Assembly: GCA_963745675.1 (NCBI GenBank)
Contig: CAVUYM010000009.1
Location: 248,001-312,000 of the forward strand
DNA: 64,000 nt
Reading direction: 5' to 3'
Source: JAUIIK01 sp963745675
GTDB lineage: Bacteria > Chloroflexota > Chloroflexia > Thermomicrobiales > CFX8
Notes under the pieces: generated by a model
What the model saw: the letters and a program-made list of their open reading frames with translations, nothing else
What the model was told of the DNA's origin: nothing
Database searches by the model: none
Shown here: positions 56,690-64,000 of the stretch, one piece after another
Layout: the number at the start of each line of letters is the position of its first letter
How positions within the stretch are numbered: the first letter of the stretch is position 1
Translations under genes and position numbers: made by a program

Positions 56690-58889
56690 ATGAGCAGTCT
56701 GAATCCGGCGCAAGATGCGCTAGGTTGGGAGTCGAAGGTCAGCGCCAACCAGCCTCGAAGACCTCGCACCTGGCAATCTTATCTCGCAATCGTCTCGATG
56801 ATTGTGCCCGCACTGGCACTGTTGGTGCTGGGCCTGATTGCCGGTCAGCCTCCAGCGGATGGCGATATCGAACGTGGTGTCGCTATTGGCGGAGTTGAGA
56901 TGGATGGTACGAGCTGGGAAGATGCTCGTGCCGCAGTTGGAGTCCTCTTTCGCCGACTATCTCCAGACGCCCAATGACCATTTCGCTGGGCGACCAATCG
57001 ATCAGACTGCCACTCCATCTGAGCTCGGCATTACGTTCGATCTTGAGGCTACACATCGACGCGGCGCTGGAATCGGTCGTGAAGGAGTGTTCGGCGCGAC
57101 CTGGGAGCGTATCGTCGCTCACTCGCGTGGCTACGACGTGGCTCCGGTGGTGCGGGTCGACGAAGACGCAATTTCTGAGCGTCATTGCCCCGTTAGCCCA
57201 GCAGGTCATGAGTTCACCGGTAAACGCCATCTTCTATGTTGATGGCGAATCTATCGCAGTACGTGATTCGGAGACTGGAGTTGGTGTCGATCCCATCAAG
57301 GCATTGAGCGAGCTCGTCCAGGCATCGAAGACGATGAAGAGCGAACAGCATCCTTCTGGAGACAACGACCGTCGAGCCGGCAGTGGACACTGGCGAGATT
57401 CAAGGCATTCTCGATGACGCTGATGCGTTCTAAAGGTACATCGTTGGGCATTACTGACGGGAAGACGGTCTGGTCATATAGTCTCGGACGAATCCTGCAG
57501 TGTCGTGACCTATGAAGATGGCGAAATCGCCGTCGACCGCGTTGCGTTGGAAAGCAAACTGACCGTCCTCGCTGGCTCGATCAATCAACTGGCGAAAAAC
57601 GGCGAAATCATCAGAGAGCAGGACGGATCATTTTCGATTCAGGATGAGACGCTCGAACGCACATTGGATGTTGAAGCATCTGCGGACGTTATCGCGAAAG
57701 CTATTCTGTCTGGTGACCAGGAAGCTGCAATTAGTCGTCGTCGAGAGCGAGCCTTTGATGACGAAGGAGCGTCTGCTTCCTCTCTATCGTGAACTGACCG
57801 AAATGGTGACTCGCGGCGTGACGTTGAGTTGGTCCGAGGGCGCTATTGCGATCGACAAGAAGGCGTTCTCCGATTCCGTGTTCTGGAATGAAAATACCGG
57901 AGACATCTGGTTCGATCACGAGGCGCTCGCCGCTGGCAATTCAACCCATTGCCAACGCTGCTAGCCGACCTCCAACGAATATACGCTGGATCAGCGGTCA
58001 GGTGGTCACTGCTGCGAACTCAAAACCGGGACTCCGTGGAGATGCCTATGCGAGCATTCCGAATGTCATTGATGCGGCGATGGCCGGCAATAAGTACGCC
58101 GAACTCGTGACCGTCGAAGACGGGACGATCGATGCCGCTGCACTGGGCATCGAGATAAACAAGTTCTTGGATCGTCAACAACCTACTATGGAGATTCGAG
58201 CGCGAACCGCAAGACAAATGTAGAAGTTGCAACCAGTGCTCTCAATGGAACACTTGATTCCTCCACATAGCACCTTCTCATTCAACGATGCGATTGGCGG
58301 CACTGCGACGCTGGACGATGGCTACCAGATGGGTTACGGAATCGTGATCAAGGGTGGCGAAATCTTGACGGTCCCATCCGTCGCCGGCGGCATCTGTCAG
58401 GTGGCGACGACGGTATTCCAGGCAGCGTTCTGGGCGGGAATGCCGATTGAGACACGTTCCTGGCATCTCTACTGGATTCCCAGATATGGCAATGGCTCAG
58501 GCGGACTTACGGGGCTTGATGCGACGGTCGATCCCGATTTCGGTCTCGACTTCGAATTCAAGCAATCCGACCGACGGTTGGCTGGCGATCTCCGCCTGGG
58601 CGGATGGCCAGAACATCACGATGGAAGTCTGGGGCGTCAGCCAGGGCTGGACCGTTCATGTTGATGATCCGGTCATCTACAACAAAGTCGAGGCGAGTAC
58701 CGAGGTCGTGCGTCGTGAAGATCCTTCGCTCAATCCCGGGCAGGAAGTCTGGGTTGAACATGCCCAGGACGGATTCAACGCGTCGATCCATCGGGTGGTG
58801 AAGCTGCCGACGGCACGGTGCTCCTCGATACGGTCTTCGAGAGCTATTACCAACCGGCGCGTAATCTGGTGCTCGTCGGCCCAGGCTAA
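56690..58889 (+). CDS. VanW/YoaR-like exported peptidoglycan-associated protein, heavily frameshifted
   Basis: A cytoplasmic N-terminus and one membrane segment (YLAIVSMIVPALALLVLGLIAG) lead to two YoaR/PG-binding-4-like domains (GVAIGGVEMDGTSWEDARAAV, DPIKALSELVQA, VDRVALESKLTVLAG, VSWSEGAIAIDKKAF-type). Then comes the VanW domain: RKTNVEVATSALNG, PPHSTFSFNDAIGG, IVIKGGEILTVPSVAGGICQ, ATTVFQAAFWAGM. The tail is a G5-like strand set ending SYYQPARNLVLVGPG at 58887-58889. At least eight frame changes occur. Relatives are wall-associated with unknown activity. A strong terminator follows. Confidence 0.78.
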
Positions 58890-58939
58890 TCGGCTGAGGC
58901 TCCCGAAATACGAGTAGCCAGTCAGGACGACGAAATAGT

Positions 58940-58970
58940 GACGCCCCTGAGTTCAACACTCAGGGGCGTC
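58940..58970. terminator. Bidirectional terminator between VanW-like gene and gltA
   Basis: A perfect 12-bp stem, GACGCCCCTGAG/CTCAGGGGCGTC, has a 7-nt loop, followed by ATTGATTTCG. It serves both convergent genes. Confidence 0.85.
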
Positions 58971-58995
58971 ATTGATTTCGTTGCCGGCTTCTAAA

Positions 58996-60135
58996 TTAAC
59001 GCTGGTCGATGGGGACGAAGTGCTGGTTGTCTTCTCCAACATAGAGCGCTTGTGGCCGCATCAGACGATTATCCTGGACCTGTTCCATCAGATTGGCGCT
59101 CCAGCCGACGACGCGGGAAATGGCGAATACACCTGGCATCAGGTCGGGTGGGAAGCCCAGGTTGTAGAGCAACGGCGCAGAGTAGAACTCGACATTGGGA
59201 TAAAGACCGCGTTCGGTGAAGTAGGGATGGTGATTGGTCAGTTCTTCCATCGTTCGAGCCATCTCAAACCAGGTTGTGTCGCCAATTTCATCCGCGATGA
59301 TTTCGGACCAGGCCATGAGAGCGTCGACTCGTGGGTCGCGTACCTTGTAAATGCGGTGGCCAATACCCATGATGCGCCGGCCGATCTCGAGGGACTCGTC
59401 GACGTACTCTTCAACCTTGTCCGGCGATCCGATCTCCAGCAGCATGTTCATTGCCATCATGTTTGCGCCACCGTGGGCGACGCCTTTGAGGCTGCCGAGG
59501 GCCGAGTTGATCGCCGAATAGTAGTCGGTGGTTGAGGATATCGTTGAGCGGGCCGTGAAAGTCGACGCGTTCATCGAATGTTCGGCGAGCAGCGCCAGAT
59601 AGGCTTCAAATGCTTTTTCGGCGTTCTCAGTCGGGCGCTCGCCATTGACCATGTAGAGGAAGTTGGCGGCCGAGCGAAGATCTGGCAGCGGCGCGAGCGG
59701 TTCTTGCCGTTCCTCAGGCGCTGGTAGGCTGCCAGAGCGGTCGGGAACATCGCGGTCGCCGTGGCAGCTTTGTCGCGTAGAGCGTCGATATCCCAGTTGT
59801 CGGCGTCCGGATCGTCCATCGCTAGTATCGTGACGACGACCTTGAGCGCATCGATTGGAGCGCCAGTAGTCGGAAGGGCACGCAGATCCAGCAGCAACGT
59901 GATCAGAGAGTGGTCTGCGTGTGTCCAAAATCTCGTTGAGGCCATCGAGCTCTTCTCGGTTGGGCCAGGTACCGAACCACATGAGGTAAGCGATCTCTTC
60001 AAATGTTGCTTTGTTTACCCAGTCGTAAATGTTGTAGCCGCGGTATTTGAGAATGCCATTCTCACCATCCACGGAACTCAGGGCTGTTCTGGCAACCTTG
60101 ATTCCGTCTAGGCCGCTCATAACCTCGTTTGACAT
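58996..60135 (-). CDS. gltA: Citrate synthase, frameshifted
   Basis: This enzyme condenses acetyl-CoA with oxaloacetate. MSNEVMSGLDGIKVARTALSS and LKYRGYNIYDW begin it. ALGSLKGVAHGGAN and RRIMGIGHRIYKVRDPR contain the two active-site histidines, and the end includes FYSAPLLYNLGFPPDLM, then ARVVGWSAN-type sequence. It has the shorter form typical of Gram-positive and archaeal-type enzymes. Three pairs of frame changes near 59890, 59700 and 59560 cancel out, so the frame runs unbroken but wrongly through the middle. GGAGGG lies 14 bp before the ATG. Confidence 0.9.
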   Translation of the reverse strand: MSNEVMSGLDGIKVARTALSSVDGENGILKYRGYNIYDWVNKATFEEIAYLMWFGTWPNREELDGLNEILDTRRPLSDHVAAGSACPSDYWRSNRCAQGRRHDTSDGRSGRRQLGYRRSTRQSCHGDRDVPDRSGSLPAPEERQEPLAPLPDLRSAANFLYMVNGERPTENAEKAFEAYLALLAEHSMNASTFTARSTISSTTDYYSAINSALGSLKGVAHGGANMMAMNMLLEIGSPDKVEEYVDESLEIGRRIMGIGHRIYKVRDPRVDALMAWSEIIADEIGDTTWFEMARTMEELTNHHPYFTERGLYPNVEFYSAPLLYNLGFPPDLMPGVFAISRVVGWSANLMEQVQDNRLMRPQALYVGEDNQHFVPIDQR

Positions 60136-60263
60136 GCGCTTCGAATTCCCTCCATTACTTGCAGAATTGGCGCTTACCCCGGCGAACTGGCCGTTAGGTC
60201 AAGGGCGTCACCGTTCACTCTGCAATCGTAGCATTCTGATCTCATCTGTTTTGGATTGCGTGC

Positions 60264-60860
60264 TTAGATGTCATCGCCAATGTACTGTTGGGGGCGTACG
60301 ATCATGCGACCAGCCGACGGGTCGATAGCAATGACAACGTCGACAAGGGCTGGAAATAGATGCTCGTTCTTCTGGCTATCGGTGACGACATACACGTCAA
60401 CTTCTCCGGCATCAATGATGTCGGTGACCGACCCGAGTTCCTCGCCAGCCTCGTTGAACGCGCGCAGGCCGAGAATCTGATAGTGGAAATATGCGTCCGG
60501 CTCCGGTGGAGGCAGCTGATTGCCTCGAATCTGGAGCGTTTTCCCCCGCAACATCTCGGCGCTATTGCGATCGTTGACGCCCTCGAACTTGACGATGCCC
60601 TCGCGGTCATTCCCGCGTAGCCGGAAGGCAGTAACGCGACTGACTTCAGAACTGCCGTCCAGGTAGACGCGCCTGATTTCGGTCATCTTTTCGGGACGAT
60701 CAGTTGTGAGTACGACTTTGACTTCGCCACGCAGCCCGTGTGCGGCAACAATACGCCCTATCGTGAGGATTGCATCTTCAACAGGGGTGTCCGGCGTTAA
60801 TCCGGATGCGGAACTGCGTCTGGAATTAGCTTCCGATGTCAAGGCTCGAGCGGAGTCCAC
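60264..60860 (-). CDS. rimM: Ribosome maturation factor RimM
   Basis: RimM assists 30S maturation at the 16S 3' domain. The intact 198-residue protein has LTIGRIVAAHGLRGEVKVVLTTDRPEK split over the first barrel, VKFEGVNDRNSAEMLRGKTL, and the PRC-barrel YHYQILGLRAF, VTDIIDAGEVDVYVV. It overlaps khpA by 35 bp, the usual rpsP-khpA-rimM order. trmD, the normal next gene, is absent; citrate synthase follows instead. Confidence 0.93.
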   Translation of the reverse strand: MDSARALTSEANSRRSSASGLTPDTPVEDAILTIGRIVAAHGLRGEVKVVLTTDRPEKMTEIRRVYLDGSSEVSRVTAFRLRGNDREGIVKFEGVNDRNSAEMLRGKTLQIRGNQLPPPEPDAYFHYQILGLRAFNEAGEELGSVTDIIDAGEVDVYVVTDSQKNEHLFPALVDVVIAIDPSAGRMIVRPQQYIGDDI

Positions 60861-61092
60861 GGCGGGAAGCCGCTATCATCAGGATGGTACGCAAAGCTCT
60901 GGCGATACGCCCTTCGCGTCCTATGATGCGACCCATGTCGTCGTCATGAACATTGATTTGTACACGAACCATCTGCCCGCGACGATCACCGACAACCTCG
61001 ACGGCGTCCTGGTTGTCGACGAGTCGAGTCGCCACCGATGCGATGAGATCGCAAAGTTCCTGTGTTTCACGATCTTCCTGGCCGCTTGTCAT
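60826..61092 (-). CDS. khpA: KH-domain RNA-binding protein KhpA
   Basis: This 88-residue single type-II KH protein carries the GxxG loop in GRIIGREGRIARALRTIL. KhpA-type proteins bind RNA, often with KhpB, and affect wall growth and translation in Gram-positives. It is intact, overlaps rimM, and lies 132 bp after rpsP. Confidence 0.9.
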   Translation of the reverse strand: MTSGQEDRETQELCDLIASVATRLVDNQDAVEVVGDRRGQMVRVQINVHDDDMGRIIGREGRIARALRTILMIAASRRGLRSSLDIGS

Positions 61093-61224
61093 TTAGGCCG
61101 TTCTCACTTCCGTATTGGCAACGCACCATCACGCGTAGCGTCGAACGCCATCATACAGGTGAACCGGGGATGTGAATTGTGTGGCAAGGCCTCAACCAGC
61201 GGTGAAAGTGCCCGAGGGCAGTCG

Positions 61225-61596
61225 CTACTCGGCTGCTTCGGCCACTTCTTGTTCAACCACGGGCCGTTGGTAGGCAGGGATGACATCGGGTTCAACGCCG
61301 TAACGCGGGATCTGGGTGACGTAACCCTCAGCTTCGCCCTGAGCGCTGATCTTGCCTTCGATAATGCCAGCACGCTTCAGGAGTCTCTTCACTGTTTCCG
61401 TCGGCTGTGCACCAACACTGAGCCAGTGGCTGGCGCGGTCGCCATCGACATTGAGGGTCAGCGGCTGCGTCTTCGGATTGTAGAACCCGATGGACTCGAC
61501 GAAGCGTCCATCACGCGGTGAACGCGCGTCTGCAACGACGATACGGTAGTGAGGTTGATGTTTTGCGCCCATTCGTCGGAGTCGGATCTTCAGCAC
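61225..61596 (-). CDS. rpsP: 30S ribosomal protein S16
   Basis: This is an intact 123-residue S16: IRLRRMGAKHQPHYRIVVADARSPRDGRF at the start and YNPKTQPLTLNVD in the middle. A C-terminal extension of about 40 residues, rich in Glu/Ala/Val, is longer than in E. coli but common elsewhere. The start is GTG 61596 with AAGGGA upstream. It leads the rpsP-khpA-rimM operon; a good promoter is at 61627-61655. Confidence 0.95.
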   Translation of the reverse strand: MLKIRLRRMGAKHQPHYRIVVADARSPRDGRFVESIGFYNPKTQPLTLNVDGDRASHWLSVGAQPTETVKRLLKRAGIIEGKISAQGEAEGYVTQIPRYGVEPDVIPAYQRPVVEQEVAEAAE

Positions 61597-61626
61597 GCTG
61601 CTGGATTCCCTTCAATCTTTGGTTCG

Positions 61627-61655
61627 TTCTTAAGGCGGAACGCGCGTTGCGTCAA
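61627..61655 (-). promoter_or_regulatory. Promoter of the rpsP operon
   Basis: On the minus strand, TTGACG (61650-61655), a 17-bp spacer and TAAGAA (61627-61632) are well placed, about 30 bp before the GTG start. Confidence 0.55.
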
Positions 61656-61716
61656 ACAAATGACACAAAAACGCCTCGGCTTATACCGAGAACACTGCAT
61701 GCTATCACGCAGGCGG

Positions 61717-61967
61717 TTACACGTCAATTTCCGCCCATTCCGATGCGGAAAGCAACGGTGGCGTTGCGGTCGCTCCATCTTCTCCGCGGCGCCATTGAAT
61801 CAGGATATTGTCGAAGTGGAAGCTCTCAACTCGTAACCGCGGTGCAGCCTATTTCGCCAGCTGGGTTCAACGCGTCCGGATCTAGCAGAAGGGGGTAGCT
61901 TGGAGCGAGAAATGGATTCAGCGTCCGGTCCGGATTTCGCAGGTGGGATGGAACCGTACAGAGTCAC
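61717..61967 (-). CDS. Possible small hypothetical protein, frameshifted
   Basis: On the minus strand, GTG 61967 opens TLYGSIPPAKSGPDAESISR, then SKLPPS, WRNRLHRGYEL. A one-base shift near 61830 then gives VESFHFDNILIQWRRGEDGA and SASEWAEIDV to a stop at 61717. The shifted parts look protein-like, but there is no homology I recognise and the ribosome site is weak. It would start inside the promoter of the divergent DUF378 gene. The rest of 61597-62042 holds only the two promoters. Confidence 0.35.
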
Positions 61968-61969
61968 GC

Positions 61970-61998
61970 TTGACAAATATAAACTTCTAGTGTAACTT
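61970..61998 (+). promoter_or_regulatory. Promoter of the DUF378 gene
   Basis: A perfect -35, TTGACA (61970-61975), is followed after 17 bp by TAACTT (61993-61998), in a locally AT-rich stretch (TGTAACTTTATATA). AGGAGG precedes the gene at about 62028. Confidence 0.55.
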
Positions 61999-62042
61999 TA
62001 TATACAGATATCCGAGATGTATTCACTAGGAGGATTCAAATC

Positions 62043-62279
62043 ATGCGGATGACAGATCTAGCGGCTCTTGTACTGGTCATCGTTGGCGCGGCAAACTGGG
62101 CGTTGGTGGGACTGCTCAAATTTGACCTGGTTGCCACGCTCGTTGGCCTGGAATTCGGCGAAGTCAACATCGCCTCACGAGCCGTTTACCTGCTCGTTGG
62201 CGTCGCAGGGTTCTACCTGCTCAGTCAGATGCCACGCTTGATGAGCGCGAACGCTGAAATGCACGCTTCTCGCGCCTAA
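62043..62279 (+). CDS. DUF378 two-segment membrane protein
   Basis: This intact 78-residue protein has AGGAGG eight bases before the ATG. Two hydrophobic segments (AALVLVIVGAANWALVGLL and AVYLLVGVAGFYLLSQM) with the NW...GL pattern and RAVYLLVGVAG are typical of DUF378, a family of unknown role. It has its own promoter and a strong terminator, so it is a single-gene unit. Confidence 0.88.
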   Translation: MRMTDLAALVLVIVGAANWALVGLLKFDLVATLVGLEFGEVNIASRAVYLLVGVAGFYLLSQMPRLMSANAEMHASRA

Positions 62280-62307
62280 GGGTTTGCTCCACCTCGAAGG
62301 AGATCCA

Positions 62308-62337
62308 GAGCCTGCACAATGTACATTGTGCAGGCTC
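62308..62337. terminator. Palindromic terminator after the DUF378 gene
   Basis: A perfect 30-bp palindrome (half-site GAGCCTGCACAATGT) is followed by TTTCTATG on the plus strand. It also lies 13 bp beyond the stop of the convergent gene at 62350. Confidence 0.85.
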
Positions 62338-62349
62338 TTTCTATGCCCG

Positions 62350-63634
62350 CTAGAAGCCGTCGGACGGTCCGTCCGATGCAGCAACGACGATCGTAATCAC
62401 GTCGCTGGCCGGCTGGGCAATGCCGTTGCCATCTGTTAGTTGCAAACAGAGCCGGTGAATACCGGAGAAGATCGTCAGGTTGATGGTCGATGTGCCATCG
62501 ACAAGTTGGTAGTGTAGATCGTCGTCGGGGATCGGCTCTCCGGGACCGATACAGGGCGAATCGACGATGATCGTGAAGTGACCTGCACCGTCGTGAGCCT
62601 CTCCTGCAGCTTCGATAATGACGTTCTCTGCACCAAATTGGAGGTTAATCGGCGTGCTAACCGTCGCTCCGTCGCCTGGGGCAACGAAGTAAACGCGCGG
62701 AGCAAGGAAGGCAGCCGGGTCGGTGACGTATCGCACCTGTCCCGTCCAGGTGCTCGTGATTTGGAGCCCGCTGTCACAACGCGGCTCTTCCGAGATCGTC
62801 GCGGTCGCGCGGCCATAACCGAGAATCCCGCTATATGGCCCGGACTCTCCTACAAGAACAAAATCTCCATGGGCATGATGGGCATTGAGCGGTGCGATGA
62901 ATATTCCGCGGAGGTTTCCCTTCTGGCCAATCTGTCGTACTTCCCCATATATGCCGGTCGGATCAGTGCCACCAAGCGTTTGTCGGGTGACGCGCATCGG
63001 GCCGCTATCGATAACCAGGCCGCTCGTGCCGATGAAACCGCCGTCAGCGCTCGTGGGCCCGGTTACGCAGGCGCTGCCAGAGAGGTGGATTCCGGCAATA
63101 GGCCCGTCTAGCGTCACTACGTTGCCCAGCGAGTTCAAGCGTGGCGCCGTCCGTGGCGGTCAGGCTATCAATGACGATGACCTGATCGTGAGTGCCAAAT
63201 CGCCCGATGAGTATTCCGTGGGCTGCCGAGTGCCCATCAGAGAGAATCTCAAGCGCTAGCGAGCCTGCCCAGATTGCCTCATCGCCGGTGATCTTGACTT
63301 CGGTGAATATGTCTTGACCGCCCTGGCATTCGAGCGCCGCATTGCAAGGTCCCTGCTGGTCGAGGTCTGACGTAAGTTCTGCCGTGCCGCTGAGATCGCC
63401 GTCGACTGCTGCCACGGTCGAGATTCCGCGAATGTGGAGCGCTGTGCCATCAACCCAGCTGCTGCCAGAGTCCAACACATCGATGATTGTCACCGTGATG
63501 GAAATGGCCACAACACCCTCTGGTGCCCCTTCATCAGACTGAGCTGACACCACAAGGACAGGCGCAATCAGCGCCAGGACGAGCAATAGCGCCGGGATCT
63601 TGCGCGCGAGCTGTCTGCGTAGCGGGTTCCACAT
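62350..63634 (-). CDS. Secreted protein with C-terminal DUF4399 domain, frameshifted
   Basis: A signal peptide (IPALLLVLALIAPVLVVSA) starts at ATG 63634, with GAGGAGATC upstream. The N-terminal 180 residues are Asp/Gly/Thr-rich and unassigned. A frame change near 63115 leads to a second part with GEVRQIGQKGNLRGIFIAPL. The C-terminal 100 residues read PRVYFVAPGDGATVSTPINL, HDGAGHFTIIVD and IHRLCLQLTDGNG, the DUF4399 pattern seen in exported proteins of unknown function. Confidence 0.75.
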
Positions 63635-63758
63635 GTTTGATCTCCTCAGCTGAGGGCTCAGGATCGACAGATGACGAAAGTTCTTGCGTGCCGCCGGACT
63701 CTACGCCACCGTTGTCAGGCTGTCAAATAGGTGAAGACAAGCCACTATCGCGACGGCA

Positions 63759-64000
63759 TTAGACGATGGGGGTCACCGGACGCTGTTTCCCGCCGCGCGA
63801 TCCATCGCTGGCAGCCTGGTCGGCCAGACGCCGAAGCGCCTTACCAAGCCGTCTGGTGCCTTCATCGACCTCGGTTAAGGAGGGCAGAGTGAAGTTGAGG
63901 CGCAACGTATTTCTGCCCGCATCTGAGGGCTCGTCGAGGTAAAAGGGCTCACCGGGAGCGAAGGCGACGCCTTCGCGAGCCGATTCGACCAGCAGATCGC
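63759..64000 (-). CDS. PLP-dependent aminotransferase, C-terminal part (gene continues beyond the window)
   Basis: On the minus strand, entering from the right edge, it reads DLLVESAREGVAFAPGEPFY, then NTLRLNFTLPSLTEVDEG and RRLGKALRRLADQ to a stop at 63759. This is the usual end of class I aminotransferases of the LysN/2-aminoadipate type (GVAFxPGxPF...LRLNF). Only about 79 residues are visible, so the Lys and PLP-binding residues cannot be checked. Confidence 0.8.
   Translation of the reverse strand, partial: DLLVESAREGVAFAPGEPFYLDEPSDAGRNTLRLNFTLPSLTEVDEGTRRLGKALRRLADQAASDGSRGGKQRPVTPIV

Noticed and set aside
2153..58889. Programmed ribosomal frameshifting as explanation of the broken genes
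   Set aside because: Breaks occur in unrelated genes, several per gene, without a common slippery site or downstream structure; assembly indels are simpler.
1..64000. CRISPR arrays, rRNA or tRNA genes, prophage
   Set aside because: I saw no regularly spaced repeats, no rRNA segments, no cloverleaf with a GGTTCGANTC-type arm and no phage structural genes. A tRNA or covariance search would settle this.

Overview
This 64 kb window reads as chromosomal DNA of a bacterium in or near the Chloroflexota, probably Thermomicrobia-like. That placement is inference. It rests on the mix of a monoderm wall-synthesis set (mreBCD, mrdA, rodA, murT/gatD, a VanW-type protein), menaquinone genes, many large secreted proteins with PKD, beta-helix or C-terminal ERRCLTYT modules, and frequent GTG/TTG starts. 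I found no rRNA, tRNA, CRISPR array or prophage.

Layout. 0.1-3.3 kb: a secreted protein, a gene fragment, a Uma2-type nuclease and rodA. 3.3-12.1 kb: rsmI, dnaX, a beta-propeller lipoprotein, gatCA with an FtsL/DivIC-like gene, and a large repeat-bearing surface protein. 12.3-14.7 kb: a two-gene minus operon of a histone-deacetylase-like hydrolase and an M20 amidohydrolase. 14.8-25.6 kb: the cell-wall block, with a LysM/M23 endopeptidase, mreB, mreC, murT, gatD, two tandem metallophosphoesterases, mreD, mrdA and a methylmalonyl-CoA epimerase gene. 25.9-33.4 kb: small stress or redox genes, a compact minus-strand transcription unit with palindromic operators, menA-menG-radC, a DoxX-like gene and a PD-(D/E)XK nuclease. 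33.5-41.9 kb: hisIE, a PAP2 phosphatase, an in-frame chimera of an IS5-type transposase remnant with a uracil-DNA glycosylase, L-2-hydroxyglutarate oxidase, an EamA transporter, a kinase-fold protein and ftsY. 42.2-52.2 kb: a LuxR-type STAND regulator and two secreted proteins that share one C-terminal cassette across a segmental duplication. 52.3-64 kb: HxlR/nitroreductase, purD, an orphan NarL-type response regulator, a NUDIX hydrolase, the VanW-like protein, citrate synthase, rpsP-khpA-rimM, a DUF378 gene, a DUF4399 secreted protein and the end of an aminotransferase.

How the genes work together. The 14.8-25.2 kb block couples wall elongation (MreBCD, PBP2, RodA elsewhere) with lipid II amidation (MurT/GatD) and wall hydrolysis (LysM/M23). 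menA-menG supply menaquinone. rpsP-khpA-rimM and gatCA serve translation.

A caution applies throughout. About half of the genes, including ones expected to be essential (rodA, gatA, mrdA, purD, gltA), are broken by one or more single-base-type frame changes, while their neighbours are intact. This looks like uncorrected assembly indels rather than gene decay. For such genes I give the span of the whole gene and mark where the frame changes. The most unusual observations are the duplicated C-terminal cassette at 47.3-50.6 kb, the IS5-glycosylase chimera at 35-36 kb, and the GTACGTAC palindromes at several promoters.
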